Positions 1 through 11,811 of a stretch of DNA of 64,000 nt are shown one piece after another (within the stretch, counting starts at the first letter, position 1; every line of letters starts with the position of its first letter). Location: assembly GCA_965199595.1 (NCBI GenBank), contig OZ241182.1, forward strand, positions 2,294,001 to 2,358,000. The letters run 5' to 3'. A model generated the notes under the pieces. It did no database searches and had not been told where the DNA came from. It saw only the letters and a program-made list of their open reading frames with translations. The position numbers and the translations under genes were made by a program. The DNA comes from JBBROS01 sp965199595 (GTDB lineage: Bacteria > Pseudomonadota > Alphaproteobacteria > Acetobacterales > Acetobacteraceae).

Positions 1-126
1 GATCAGCATCACATCGGCCCGGCGCCGGATCTTCAGCCGCGGCATCCGGTCCAGCTTGCGGTTCAGCTGCCGCACCTCGTCCAGCATGGCGGGATCGGAC
101 ACCGGGAACGGCGTGGCGGTGTACAC
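1..126 (-). CDS. Partial hypothetical protein (N-terminal 42 residues)
   Basis: An open frame runs leftward off the window edge from a GTG five bases after the stop of the thiolase gene. The visible part is hydrophilic, with a basic stretch containing LKIRRRADVML. Its codon use looks like that of real genes here, and its tight spacing suggests co-transcription with the thiolase. No clear Shine-Dalgarno sequence precedes the GTG, and I do not recognise the family, so both the start and its reality are tentative. Confidence 0.35.
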   Translation of the reverse strand, partial: MYTATPFPVSDPAMLDEVRQLNRKLDRMPRLKIRRRADVMLI

Positions 127-131
127 GCCGG

Positions 132-1334
<1,203 letters not shown>

Positions 1335-1442
1335 GGCGCATCCTCCGTTTTCACCAGAATTAGGCGTGGCCAGGCGGATCGTCCAGCCTGGCTGGCATGG
1401 CGTGTGCTAGTCCCCGTGCACCCCTCGCCGCTGGAGATGATG

Positions 1443-2351
1443 ATGAACGACGCCACACCCCGCGTGCTCACCGGCCCGCAGCTCCGCGCATTATCCGTGC
1501 GGTCGGACGGGTGGGGCGCGTTGCGGCTGGGGTTCCACCTGGTGCTGATCGGCCTCGCGGGCTGGTGGGTGGCCGCCTCGGCGCCGCCGCACCTGTCCTG
1601 GACGCTGCTGCCGGCCATGCTGCTGCTCGGCATCGCCCAGGCGGCGCTGTTCGCGCCCATTCATGAGACGATGCACCTGACGGCGTTCCGCTCGCGCCGG
1701 GCCAATGCGGTGGCGGGATGGCTGGCGGCCTGCCCCTCCATGCTCAACTGGCACTTCTACACCTCCTTCCACCTGGCGCATCACCGCCACACCCAGGACC
1801 CGGCGCGCGACCCCGAGCTGCTGGTGCTGCCGCCCTCCAGCCTCGATGCCTATCTGCTGCGCATCTGCGCCGCGCCATACTGGCACACCCGGGCGCGCGT
1901 GGTGGCGGATTGCTGGTGCGGCGACCTCTCCGCCCACAGCTACATCACCGAGCGGTCGGCCCCGAAGGTGGTGCGGTCCGTGCGCGCCATGAGCCTGTTC
2001 ATGCTGGCCTGCGTGGCCCTGTCGGTGGCGCTGGTCGGCTGGTGGGCGCCGCTGGTGTTCTGGCTGGGGCCGCAGCTGCTGGGCCAGCCCTTCCTGCGCC
2101 TGTATCTGCTGACGGAGCACACGCTCTGCACCATGGACGGCAACGGCCTGACCAACACCCGCACCACGTTGACCAACGCGCTGGTCCGCGCCGTGATGTG
2201 GAACATGAGCTACCACACCGAGCACCACCTCTATCCCTCCATCCCGTTCCACCGGCTGCCTGCCGCGCACATCGCGATCCGCGACCGCCTCGGCGTGGTG
2301 CAGGACGGCTATGCGCGGTGGCATGCGAACTTCGTGCGCTCGATCACCTGA
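1443..2351 (+). CDS. Membrane fatty acid desaturase family protein
   Basis: A 302-residue integral membrane di-iron desaturase or hydroxylase. Three histidine clusters are visible: HETMH, HLAHHRH and HTEHH near the C-terminus, separated by hydrophobic segments as in the FA_desaturase superfamily. Three ATG codons run in tandem at 1437, 1440 and 1443. The last is chosen because GGAG at 1433-1436 then sits six bases upstream. The substrate is unknown; lipid and carotenoid enzymes both use this fold. The next gene starts ten bases after the stop and is probably co-transcribed. Confidence 0.88.
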   Translation: MNDATPRVLTGPQLRALSVRSDGWGALRLGFHLVLIGLAGWWVAASAPPHLSWTLLPAMLLLGIAQAALFAPIHETMHLTAFRSRRANAVAGWLAACPSMLNWHFYTSFHLAHHRHTQDPARDPELLVLPPSSLDAYLLRICAAPYWHTRARVVADCWCGDLSAHSYITERSAPKVVRSVRAMSLFMLACVALSVALVGWWAPLVFWLGPQLLGQPFLRLYLLTEHTLCTMDGNGLTNTRTTLTNALVRAVMWNMSYHTEHHLYPSIPFHRLPAAHIAIRDRLGVVQDGYARWHANFVRSIT

Positions 2352-2361
2352 GAGCGGGCAC

Positions 2362-3375
2362 ATGAGCCACGCGATTTCCACGGGCCGCTTCGATCTCGGC
2401 GACCTGAAGCTGCAGTCCGGCGCCGTGCTGCCCGGCGCCTTCCTCAGCTGGAAGGCCTACGGCACCCTCTCTCCGGCCCGCGACAACGTCGTGCTGTATC
2501 CCACCAGCTACGGCGCGCGGCACATGGACCAGGAGTGGCTGATCGGCCCCGACGGCGTGCTGGACCCCGGCCGCTGGTTCATCGTCACGCCCGACATGTT
2601 CGCCAACGGCCTGTCCAGCAGCCCGTCCAACACCCCCGGCTGGCCCGGCCTGGTCACCAGCTGGGACAACGTGCACGCCCAGCGCCGCCTGCTGGCGGAC
2701 GTCTGGGGCATCGGGCGGCTGCATGCCGTGTATGGCTGGTCCATGGGCGCGCAACAGGCCTATCACTGGGCCGCGCTGTTCCCGGACCAGGTGGCCCGCG
2801 CCATCATCAACTGCGGCAGCGCCCGCACGGCGGTGCACAACCGGGTGTTCCTCAAGGGACAGATGGCGGTGCTGGAGGCCGCCGCGGAGTATCTGGGCCA
2901 GGGCCGCTTCAGCGCCGAACCCGTCGCCGCCCTGCGCGCCTTCGGCCGCATCTACGCCGGCTGGGCCCTGAGCCAGGACTTCTACCGCGCCGGCCTGCAC
3001 CGCACCGCGCTCGGCGCCCCGGACCTCGACACCTTCCTCCGCACGGACTGGGAGGAGCGCTTCGCCCGCCGGCCCGCCGCAGACCTCTACGCCCAGCTCT
3101 GCACCTGGGACGCCGGGGACATCAGCCGCGACGGCCGCTTCCAGGGTGACCTCGCTGCCGCGCTGCGCACCATTCAGGCCGCGGTGCTGCTGATGCCGGG
3201 CGAGACCGACCTGTATTTCCGCGTCGCCGACAACGAGGCCGAATTGCCCTTCCTGCAGCACGCCGCCCTGCGCCCGATCCCGAGCATCTGGGGCCACCGC
3301 GCCGGCAACCCGGCGAGCAACCCTCCCGATGCCGCCTTCGTCCGGGACCAGGTTCGCGCCTGGCTGGGTGCCTAG
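2362..3375 (+). CDS. Alpha/beta hydrolase, homoserine O-acetyltransferase-like
   Basis: A 337-residue alpha/beta-hydrolase of the MetX-like subgroup. The nucleophile elbow reads YGWSMGAQQAYHW, and a late IWGHRAGNP carries the likely catalytic histidine, preceded by an acid in PGETDLYF. It resembles proteins annotated as homoserine acetyltransferase family, but its context, ten bases behind a desaturase, gives no methionine link, so substrate and reaction are unassigned. The stop overlaps the stop of the convergent exporter gene by four bases. Confidence 0.85.
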   Translation: MSHAISTGRFDLGDLKLQSGAVLPGAFLSWKAYGTLSPARDNVVLYPTSYGARHMDQEWLIGPDGVLDPGRWFIVTPDMFANGLSSSPSNTPGWPGLVTSWDNVHAQRRLLADVWGIGRLHAVYGWSMGAQQAYHWAALFPDQVARAIINCGSARTAVHNRVFLKGQMAVLEAAAEYLGQGRFSAEPVAALRAFGRIYAGWALSQDFYRAGLHRTALGAPDLDTFLRTDWEERFARRPAADLYAQLCTWDAGDISRDGRFQGDLAAALRTIQAAVLLMPGETDLYFRVADNEAELPFLQHAALRPIPSIWGHRAGNPASNPPDAAFVRDQVRAWLGA

Positions 3376-4250
3376 GCCCGCGCCGGGCTTCGCGCCGCCA
3401 GCAGCACGCCCAGTGCGATCACCGCGATTGCCGCGATGTCCAGCGGTGCCGGAACCTCGCCCAGCACGGGCACCCCGATCAGCGCGGCCATCACCGGCAG
3501 CAGCGCGATGATGGCGCTGGCGCCGACCGGCCCCAGCAGCACGACGGCGCGGTTGAAGGTCACGATCCCCACCGCACTCATCAGCACGCCCTGATAGATG
3601 CCCTGCGACAGCAGTTCCTGCCATGAGGCCAGCGGCAGCCGGCTGAGCCCCAGCGCCAGGTAGATCGGCAGATACACCACCGACGACCAGAAGCAGATCA
3701 GCCCCGCCGACTGCACCGGCGTCAGCCCGCTGCCGGGGAACAGCAGCGTGTAGATGGCCCACATCGCCGAAGCCGCGATCAGCACCAGCAGCCCAAGCTG
3801 GTCCGGCGGACCCAGCCGCATCGCCGTGACCCCGATGAGCCCGAACACCCCCAGCACGATGGCGGCGAACCCGATCACCCGCGCCCGCCCCGGCACCCGC
3901 CGCAACAGCGCCCAGCCGAACAGCCCGGCGAACACCGGCGTCAGCGTCGGCGTGATCGCCGCCGCCTCCGCCGCCGAGGTTCGTTGCAACCCGAAGCCCA
4001 GCAGCAGCACGAACGGTGCCCCCCACAGCGCCGCGAACAACGCCGCGTTGCGAAACGCCCGTTGCGGCAGGCGCGGCCCGCGGATCAGCGCCGGCGCGAG
4101 GCACAGCAGCCCGACCCCGAACCGCAGCGCCGCAACGTCCCACGCCCGCAGCGTATGGGTCACGGCGAAGCGCGTCACCACGAACCAGCCGGCGAAGATG
4201 CTGACGGTCAGCGCCGCCCAGAGATAGCCTTCCGCGCGCGTGTTGCGCAC
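3372..4250 (-). CDS. DMT-superfamily transporter (EamA family)
   Basis: A 292-residue protein with about ten predicted membrane helices in two EamA repeats. The first repeat contains RFGVGLLCLAPALIRG and EAAAITPTLTPVF, and the second ends with LLPVMAALIGVPVLGE, matching the usual EamA ending. Such proteins export small metabolites; the cargo is not predictable. It starts at GTG seven bases after the guaA stop and is the last gene of the leftward guaB-rsmB-GNAT-guaA group. Confidence 0.88.
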   Translation of the reverse strand: MRNTRAEGYLWAALTVSIFAGWFVVTRFAVTHTLRAWDVAALRFGVGLLCLAPALIRGPRLPQRAFRNAALFAALWGAPFVLLLGFGLQRTSAAEAAAITPTLTPVFAGLFGWALLRRVPGRARVIGFAAIVLGVFGLIGVTAMRLGPPDQLGLLVLIAASAMWAIYTLLFPGSGLTPVQSAGLICFWSSVVYLPIYLALGLSRLPLASWQELLSQGIYQGVLMSAVGIVTFNRAVVLLGPVGASAIIALLPVMAALIGVPVLGEVPAPLDIAAIAVIALGVLLAARSPARA

Positions 4251-4257
4251 AGCCGGG

Positions 4258-5832
<1,575 letters not shown>

Positions 5833-5868
5833 AGAACAGCTTGCAGCATGGGTGGCCGCGCCCCGCAA

Positions 5869-6399
5869 CTAGGTTTTCGTGGAAGCAGGCAGCAGCCGGG
5901 CGATGGGGTCCCACAAATAGGCCGTCTGGTCGAAGGCCTGGCCCGCCACATGCGCCACCGCGCGGCGCACCGGCCGGCCGCCCAGCCGCTCATAGAACCA
6001 CCGGCTGGGATTGTCCTGCAGCACCCAGAGGAACACGCTGCCGCATCCGGCCTCCGCCAGCGTCCCGGCGCAGGCGCGCAGCAGCCGGCGGCCGATGCCC
6101 TGCTCCCGATGGTCGTCGAGCACATAGAGCGTCTCGATCTCGCCATCGGCCAGGCCCGGTTGACGCGGGATGCCGCCGGCGCAGAAGCCGATCACGGCGT
6201 CGTCCACCTCCGCCACCACCACCGGGCGATGGCGGGCAATATCGCTGCGGAAGCGCCGGGCCAGACGCTGGGCGGACATGCCGGTCAGGTACTCGGACGG
6301 CAGCAGCCCGGCATAGGTGCTGCGCCAGACAGCGACGTAGATGGCGCCGATGGCATCGGCATCGCCGGGTTCGGCTGGGCGAAGTGCGGCGGGGCTCAA
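5869..6399 (-). CDS. GNAT-family N-acetyltransferase
   Basis: A 176-residue GNAT acetyltransferase. It begins ALRPAEPGDADAIGAIY and continues to STYAGLLP, the common start of this subgroup. The acetyl-CoA loop is DDHREQGIGRRLLRA, and the C-terminal part is FYERLGGRPVRR. No ATG lies near the conserved beginning. A TTG at 6399 overlaps the TGA of the methyltransferase gene (TTGA), so translational coupling is inferred. The acceptor molecule is unknown. Confidence 0.85.
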   Translation of the reverse strand: MSPAALRPAEPGDADAIGAIYVAVWRSTYAGLLPSEYLTGMSAQRLARRFRSDIARHRPVVVAEVDDAVIGFCAGGIPRQPGLADGEIETLYVLDDHREQGIGRRLLRACAGTLAEAGCGSVFLWVLQDNPSRWFYERLGGRPVRRAVAHVAGQAFDQTAYLWDPIARLLPASTKT

Positions 6400-7694
6400 G
6401 CGGCCCGCTTCTCCAGCACCGCGCCGAAGAAACCATCCGTGCCATGCAGCTTCGGCGTCAGGGACAGATAAGGGCCGGTGCCGGGTGGCGGGCCCGGCAG
6501 CGTCCAGGCCTCTGCCAGCGGGATCACGCTGAATTCGGGATGCCGCAGCAGGAACGCCGCAACCTGGTCCTCGTTCTCGGCCGGCAGCAGCGAGCAGGTG
6601 GCGTAGATCAGCCGTCCCCCGGCCTTCACCAGCCGCGCCGCGGTATCCAGGATCATCGCCTGCTTCGGCACCAGCTCCACCAGGTCCTGCTCCCGCAGCC
6701 GCTGCCTTGCATCGGGGTTGCGGCGCCAGGTGCCGGTGCCGGTGCAGGGCGCATCGACCAGCACGCGGTCGAAGGTGTTGGCGCGGCGCTTGGCCCATTT
6801 GTCGCCGGGCTCGACCAGGTGGCGCTCGCTATTCTGCACCCCGGCCCGGCGCAGGCGGCGCACCGCCCCCTCCAGCCGCGGGGCCGACACGTCGCAGGCC
6901 ACCAGGTGGCCGCGATTCGCCATGGTCATCGCCATCGCCAGCGTCTTGCCGCCGGCCCCGGCGCACCAGTCCACCACCCGCATCTCCGGCGTGGCGCCCA
7001 CCAGGGCTGCCACCAGCTGGCTGCCTTCGTCCTGGATCTCCACCAGCCCGCTCTGGAACGCGGTCCCGGTGGTCACGGCGCGGCGGCCCTCGATCCGCAG
7101 TCCCCAGGGGCTGTACGGCGTCGGCCTGGCCTCGATGCCCTCCGCCGCCAGCGCCGCCCCGGCCTGGCCCAACGTGCCCTTCAGCAGGTTCACCCGCAGG
7201 TCCAGCGGGGCTGGTTCCAGCGCCGCATCCATTTCTGACACCAGCGCGTCGCCGAACCGCGCCTCCAGTGCCGGCATCACCCAGTCCGGCACCTCGATCG
7301 CCACCGCCACCGGCATGTCCGGGTGCTGCCAGCTATGCCCGTCCAGCGCGCGGACGGCGGCGGTTTCGGGCTGCAGCAGCGGGGCCGGGCCATACTGTCC
7401 GCCGGAGTAGGACTGCGCGACGCCCTCCGCGGTCCAGCCTTCCAGCACCAGGCTGGCGGCCACCAGCAGGCGCGGCGTGGGCGCAACGTCCGCCCGCGCC
7501 AGCCACCAGGTGAGCCGCCGCTGGCTGCGCAGCACGCGCCAGGCGCGGTCCGACACCGCCCGGCGATCCCCGGACCCGATGAACCGGCGGGCGCGGAAAT
7601 AGTCGTTGGCGCAGGCATCGGCCGGTCGGCGCGGGGCCGCGGCGATCTCGGTCAGCAGCTCGATGCTGGCCGCCAGGCGGGCGGCAGGCGTCAT
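6396..7694 (-). CDS. rsmB: RsmB/NOP-family RNA (cytosine-5) methyltransferase
   Basis: A 432-residue SAM-dependent m5C RNA methyltransferase. The SAM-binding motif is VVDWCAGAGGKTLAMA. The two motif cysteines are in LVDAPCTGTGTWRRNP (motif IV) and IYATCSLLPAENE (motif VI, nucleophile). The N-terminal part is an RNA-binding region without an intact NusB-like domain, so the target may be 16S rRNA C967 or another site. It lies 31 bases from the guaB stop and overlaps the GNAT gene. Confidence 0.9.
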   Translation of the reverse strand: MTPAARLAASIELLTEIAAAPRRPADACANDYFRARRFIGSGDRRAVSDRAWRVLRSQRRLTWWLARADVAPTPRLLVAASLVLEGWTAEGVAQSYSGGQYGPAPLLQPETAAVRALDGHSWQHPDMPVAVAIEVPDWVMPALEARFGDALVSEMDAALEPAPLDLRVNLLKGTLGQAGAALAAEGIEARPTPYSPWGLRIEGRRAVTTGTAFQSGLVEIQDEGSQLVAALVGATPEMRVVDWCAGAGGKTLAMAMTMANRGHLVACDVSAPRLEGAVRRLRRAGVQNSERHLVEPGDKWAKRRANTFDRVLVDAPCTGTGTWRRNPDARQRLREQDLVELVPKQAMILDTAARLVKAGGRLIYATCSLLPAENEDQVAAFLLRHPEFSVIPLAEAWTLPGPPPGTGPYLSLTPKLHGTDGFFGAVLEKRAA

Positions 7695-7725
7695 GCCGTC
7701 AACCGTTCAGCCGCCAGCGGTCCGG

Positions 7726-9252
7726 TCAAGCGTCTTGCCGGTAGTTCGGCGCCTCACGCGTGATCGCCACGTCGTGCACGTGGCTCTCCCGCAGCCCGGC
7801 CCCGGTGATACGGCGGAACCGCGTGTTGCGTTGCAGCTCGCCGACATCGGCGCTGCCGGTATAGCCCATGCCGGCGCGCAGGCCGCCGACGAGCTGGTGC
7901 ACCACCGCCGAGACCGGACCCTTGTAGCCGACCCGGCCCTCGATCCCCTCCGGCACCAGCTTCAGCGCGTCCTTGATCTCCTCCTGGAAATACCGGTCCG
8001 CCGAGCCGCGCGCCATGGCGCCGATGCTGCCCATGCCGCGATAGGACTTGTAGGAGCGGCCCTGGTACAGGAATACCTCGCCCGGCGCCTCGTCGGTCCC
8101 GGCCAGCAGGCTGCCGATCATCACGCAATCCGCACCCGCGCCGATCGCCTTGACCAGGTCGCCGGAGGTGCGGATGCCGCCATCGGCGATCGCCGGCACC
8201 CCGGCCTCGGCACAGGCGGCAGCCGTCTCCATGACGGCGGTGAACTGCGGCACACCCACGCCGGCCACCACGCGCGTGGTGCAGATGCTGCCCGGCCCGA
8301 TGCCGATCTTGACGGCATCCGCCCCGGCATCGATCAGCGCGCGCGCACCCTCCGGCGTCGCCACGTTGCCGGCGATGATCTGCACCGCGTTGGACAGCCG
8401 CTTGATGCGCGTGACCGAGTCCAGCACCCCCTGCGAATGCCCGTGCGAGGTGTCGATGCAGATCACGTCCACCTCCGCATCCACCAGCGCCTCGGCCCGG
8501 GCGTAGCCGTCATCGCCCACCCCGGTGGCGGCGGCGGTGCGCAGCCGGCCCAGCGCGTCCTTGTTGGCCAGCGGATGCGCCTGGGCCTTGTCCATGTCCT
8601 TGACCGTGATCAGCCCGACGCACCTGTAGCTGTCATCCACCACCAGCAGCTTCTCGATGCGGTGGCGATGCAGCAGCTGCCGGGCCTCCTCCCGGTCCAC
8701 CTCGGCCGGCACGGTGATGAGGTTCTCCCGCGTCATCAGCTCATACACGCGGGTGTTCGGGTCGGTCGCGAACCGCACGTCGCGGTGGGTGAGGATGCCG
8801 ACCAGCCGGCCGGTGTCGCGCTCCACCACCGGGAAGCCGCTGATGCGGTGCATCGCCATCACAGCCAGCGCCTCGGCCAGGGTCTGGTCCGGATGGATGG
8901 TCATCGGGTTCACCACCATGCCGGACTCGTATTTCTTGACCCGGCGCACCTGCGCCGCCTGCTCGGCGACATCGAAGTTCTTGTGGATCACCCCGATGCC
9001 GCCCAGCTGCGCCATGGCTATGGCCATCGCAGCCTCCGTCACCGTATCCATGGCCGAGGAGACCAGCGGGATATGCAGGTCGATGGTGCGGGTCAGCCGG
9101 GTCCGGGTGCTGACGCCGCGCGGGAGCACCTGCGAGTAGGCGGGGACCACCAGCACGTCATCGAAGGCCAGCGCCTCCTCCACCCGCGAAGAGAGCGCCA
9201 CGCGCGGCGCGGACGAGATCGGGCTGCTGGTCGAATTGCTGTCGGGGGCCAT
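7726..9252 (-). CDS. guaB: IMP dehydrogenase
   Basis: A 508-residue NAD-dependent enzyme converting IMP to XMP, the first committed step of GMP synthesis. The TIM barrel begins LAFDDVLVVPAYS, and a tandem CBS (Bateman) pair spans roughly residues 110-225. The catalytic Cys324 is in GIGPGSICTTR, followed by the phosphate-binding IADGGIRTSGD and the flap YRGMGSIGAM. It starts at ATG with an AAAGG upstream. As the first gene of the group, its promoter should lie in 9253-9423. Confidence 0.97.
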   Translation of the reverse strand: MAPDSNSTSSPISSAPRVALSSRVEEALAFDDVLVVPAYSQVLPRGVSTRTRLTRTIDLHIPLVSSAMDTVTEAAMAIAMAQLGGIGVIHKNFDVAEQAAQVRRVKKYESGMVVNPMTIHPDQTLAEALAVMAMHRISGFPVVERDTGRLVGILTHRDVRFATDPNTRVYELMTRENLITVPAEVDREEARQLLHRHRIEKLLVVDDSYRCVGLITVKDMDKAQAHPLANKDALGRLRTAAATGVGDDGYARAEALVDAEVDVICIDTSHGHSQGVLDSVTRIKRLSNAVQIIAGNVATPEGARALIDAGADAVKIGIGPGSICTTRVVAGVGVPQFTAVMETAAACAEAGVPAIADGGIRTSGDLVKAIGAGADCVMIGSLLAGTDEAPGEVFLYQGRSYKSYRGMGSIGAMARGSADRYFQEEIKDALKLVPEGIEGRVGYKGPVSAVVHQLVGGLRAGMGYTGSADVGELQRNTRFRRITGAGLRESHVHDVAITREAPNYRQDA

Positions 9253-9423
9253 GGCGGGACCTTTCAGTGCCGGGGCGAATGAGTCCCCTGCCTTGGCGGT
9301 TCCCCTTAACCCCGGCGCCCCCCAGGTGCAAGCAAATCGTGCCTGGTGTGCTGAACCAGAACTTCGCCATTACACTGGCTCGACGGGGTTGGAGAGGCTT
9401 TCTGGCAGGTGCAGGAGGCCGGC
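9253..9423. other. Upstream region of guaB, no gene
   Basis: This gap lies between the guaB start, which reads leftward, and the IS630 relic, which reads rightward. It should contain the guaB promoter. I see no tRNA-like fold, riboswitch or clear terminal inverted repeat of the relic element. Confidence 0.4.
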
Positions 9424-9700
9424 ATGGGTCGCCTGGCAGTTGCGTTGCAGGTGACGGAAGCGGAGCGGGATGAGCTTCCGGGTTTGGCGTCCCGCCGCAA
9501 CACGGATGGCACGCGGAACAAGGATGTCGCAGCCCGGCTGGCTCTTGATGCGGCGACGGTCAGCACATGGCGGCGGCGCTTTGCCAAGCACCGGCTACAG
9601 GGCTTGCGCGACGATCCTCGCCCGGGGCGCCACGTACGATGGGCGATGGCGAACGTCGAGGTGCAGGTCCGCCGCGTGCACGAACCGCAAGGCCGATCCC
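9424..9700 (+). pseudogene. IS630-family transposase, decayed N-terminal remnant
   Basis: The N-terminal helix-turn-helix of an IS630 transposase is recognisable: ALQVTEAERDEL, RNKDVAARLALDAATVSTWR and HRLQGLRDDPRPG. Compared with the family it lacks about 15 residues between RRNT and DGTRNKD, an in-frame deletion of about 45 bases. After DDPRPG the expected GAPRT continues in a different frame at 9624-9638, a frameshift. The catalytic DDE part is absent. The right end of the relic is approximate. It marks the left edge of the accessory block. Confidence 0.75.
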
Positions 9701-9745
9701 ACCCCCACCTTCGCTTTCATCCGGCAGGCGAACGGTCGGGAGATG

Positions 9746-10171
9746 CTAGCCCGAGCCGGCTTCGCCGCGGGTCCAGTTGCTGTCGCATCGCAGGGAGTTG
9801 GGCAGCGTCTCGATCACCTCCAGCGGGCCTTCCATGTCCCAGTCCACGACGCAACACCCGCAGCCGCCTTGCTCCGACAGGTAGGTGAGGCGGTCCTTGT
9901 GGGTGTGCAGCCACGCTTCCGCTTTCTCCACCTCACCAGGCTCATTGACGTCGGCAAGCAGCGTCATCCGGATAAGCGTGCCCTCATCGCCCTCGATGGG
10001 ATCACAGCCATCCGGCCGGTAGGCGCGACTGATCGCGGCTTGTTTGGATTTGAGTCGGCGTGCGCGCCAGTCGCGCACCAGGATAGCGCACACGGCAGAC
10101 GCCGTTGCCAGACCAACCACAACACGTCCCAGGACCTCCGGCAGGTTCGGGTGATCAAGCCACCACGTCAC
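9746..10171 (-). CDS. Hypothetical membrane-anchored protein with GCGCC motif
   Basis: A 141-residue protein with one N-terminal hydrophobic segment (GRVVVGLATASAVCAIL), a basic stop-transfer stretch and an acidic soluble part. The soluble part contains GGCGCCVVDWDMEGPLEVI, a cysteine-rich motif I have seen in small uncharacterised bacterial proteins. It starts at GTG. Its last codons approach the IS630 relic, so the C-terminus may be slightly altered. The function is unknown. The biased residue composition supports a real gene. Confidence 0.65.
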   Translation of the reverse strand: MTWWLDHPNLPEVLGRVVVGLATASAVCAILVRDWRARRLKSKQAAISRAYRPDGCDPIEGDEGTLIRMTLLADVNEPGEVEKAEAWLHTHKDRLTYLSEQGGCGCCVVDWDMEGPLEVIETLPNSLRCDSNWTRGEAGSG

Positions 10172-10389
10172 GGTCTATGGCCTGCATCAGAGCGCACCGC
10201 CGATGCCCTTCGCTCGCCTGATGGACAGAAATGCGGTTGGTCGGCTTCGATGTGCATTTCATCCACTTGGCGCCAGGGTGCCAGCCACGTCCGGGTCCCG
10301 ACAATGGCGTGCAGCACCGCGGAGCCACTGCAAGGCCCTGCATGGCCGCTTGTCACCGATCCGGGCGCGCTGGCCCGGCGATTAGGGCT
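10172..10389. other. 218-base gap, no supported gene
   Basis: This gap lies between the GTG of the GCGCC-motif gene and the stop of the Sel1-repeat gene. Short frames cross it on both strands but show no recognisable motif. It probably carries the promoter of the GCGCC-motif gene and may contain further decayed mobile-element sequence. Confidence 0.3.
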
Positions 10390-11133
10390 TCAGCGCCGTC
10401 CCGCCTTGCGCAGGTTGCCGCGCGCCTCCTCCGCGCCGCCATCCGCGGCCAGGCGCCACAGCCGTACCGCCTCGTTCATGTCGCGCGGCAGGCCGCCCCG
10501 CCCCTCGGCATACATCTTGGCCAGGTTGTTCTGCGCCTGGGCGTTGCCGGTGTCCGCGGCCAGCTGACACAGACGAACCGCCTCCCGGTCATCGCGCCGC
10601 AGCCCGCCCCGGCCCGTGATGTAGAAGGTCGCGAGGTTCGCCTGCCCCGGGGGGTAGCCCTGGTCGGCCGCCAGGCGATACAGCCGCTCCGCCTCGCGGT
10701 CGCTTTTGGCCAGGCCGCCCTGCCCGACTTCATACATCACGGCGAGGTTGGTCTGCGCCAGCGGATAACCCTCATCCGCCGCGGCCCGGTAGAGCTGCGC
10801 GGCCGTCTTCTGGTCCCCGCCCTTGTCGGCGGCTCGGGCGGCGAAGGCCACGAACCGGACTTCCCCGGGTGCGTCCGCCATGGCCTTGGCACAGGCGGCC
10901 CGCGCCGCGGGCCAACGCAGGTCGGCGAAACTGACGCCATCGGCGAGGGCCGGCAACCCGCCCATCGCCGCGCGCGGCGGCTGCGCCAGGCGGTCGCAGT
11001 CCGTGGCCCCGGCACCCTGCGCCTCACCCGCGGGCGCCTTGGGCTGACCCTGCGCCGCCGCTGGCACCGGGCCGGCACATGCCAGCGTGGCTACGGTGGC
11101 AGCGGCCACGGCACCCGCATACCAGCGCCTCAC
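10390..11133 (-). CDS. Secreted Sel1-repeat (TPR-like) protein
   Basis: A 247-residue exported protein with a signal peptide (VAAATVATLACAGPVPAAAQ). Four Sel1-like repeats follow: AAQLYRAAADEGYPLAQTNL, EAERLYRLAADQGYPPGQAN, EAVRLCQLAADTGNAQAQNN and EAVRLWRLAADGGAEEARGN. Such solenoids mediate protein-protein contacts in the periplasm. Its GTG start overlaps the TGA of the upstream gene (GTGA), so the two are probably translated together. The partner is unknown. Confidence 0.85.
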   Translation of the reverse strand: MRRWYAGAVAAATVATLACAGPVPAAAQGQPKAPAGEAQGAGATDCDRLAQPPRAAMGGLPALADGVSFADLRWPAARAACAKAMADAPGEVRFVAFAARAADKGGDQKTAAQLYRAAADEGYPLAQTNLAVMYEVGQGGLAKSDREAERLYRLAADQGYPPGQANLATFYITGRGGLRRDDREAVRLCQLAADTGNAQAQNNLAKMYAEGRGGLPRDMNEAVRLWRLAADGGAEEARGNLRKAGRR

Positions 11134-11624
11134 AGGTTCTTCTCCAGGATCTGGGTCAGCGCCCTGGTCCGGTCCGCCACGTCCGCCGTGTTCGCGTAGG
11201 GGCGCCAGTTGATGTCCAGCGTGCCGTTCTGAAAGCTGAGCCCGTTCGCATAGTTGGAGGCGGGCGCGGTCTTCTCGTCGTAACGCACATGGATCCGCTG
11301 CAGCTTGGCCTTCAGGGCGTCACGCCCCATCTGATCGGTGGTGATGCCGTTCAGCGCGGCCACCAGTGGCTGGAAGATCGTTTTGCCGTAGTACTCGTCA
11401 TCCGCGTAATGGCTCGCGTCGCCCGGGATGGTCAGCTGGTCCCACTCCACGTCCACCGGCACATCGAACCCGGCCGCCTTGCGGATCGCCGCCTCGATGG
11501 GCGGCCACTTGTCCTGCCGGTAGGCCGCGATCGCCCGGCGTTCCGCAAGCCCGACCTGCGCGAAGACCGCGGATGACGGTGCGAGCAGCGCCAGCGTCAG
11601 GCCGAGCACGTTACGTCGTTGCAT
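11130..11624 (-). CDS. Hypothetical secreted protein
   Basis: A 164-residue protein with a signal peptide (RRNVLGLTLALLAPSSAVFA, cut near AQ). The mature part contains KWPPIEAAIRKAAGFDVPVD and YYGKTIFQPLVAALNGI, with no domain I recognise. An ATG at 11624 is preceded by AAGGGG at a good distance; an upstream in-frame start would put 20 hydrophilic residues before the signal peptide and is rejected. It is the first gene of a two-gene unit with the Sel1 protein. Confidence 0.7.
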   Translation of the reverse strand: MQRRNVLGLTLALLAPSSAVFAQVGLAERRAIAAYRQDKWPPIEAAIRKAAGFDVPVDVEWDQLTIPGDASHYADDEYYGKTIFQPLVAALNGITTDQMGRDALKAKLQRIHVRYDEKTAPASNYANGLSFQNGTLDINWRPYANTADVADRTRALTQILEKNL

Positions 11625-11811
11625 TGTCCACCCCTTCGAGTCGTTGTTTGCGTCAGCATCCCACGCCTGACCCGAAGCGGGCAATGAGCCACCCTCCCGT
11701 TACTGGCCAAATCTCAGGGTTGACGCGCGGGAGACCGAGGGAGGCTCCCGTCGCGGCGAGCCCTTGCCGCTCCCTGTCCGCTTGGCTGGCCAAATCGAAC
11801 CGCGCCCGGCG

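Noticed and set aside
2344..4143. A 599-codon leftward open frame opposite the hydrolase and exporter genes
   Set aside because: It is antisense to genes with clear motifs, is Ala/Gly/Arg-rich and has no recognisable domain; a by-product of high GC.
9253..9745. An att site repeating the tRNA-Arg 3' end
   Set aside because: I looked for the T-arm and acceptor sequence near the left edge and saw no copy, and there is no integrase gene.
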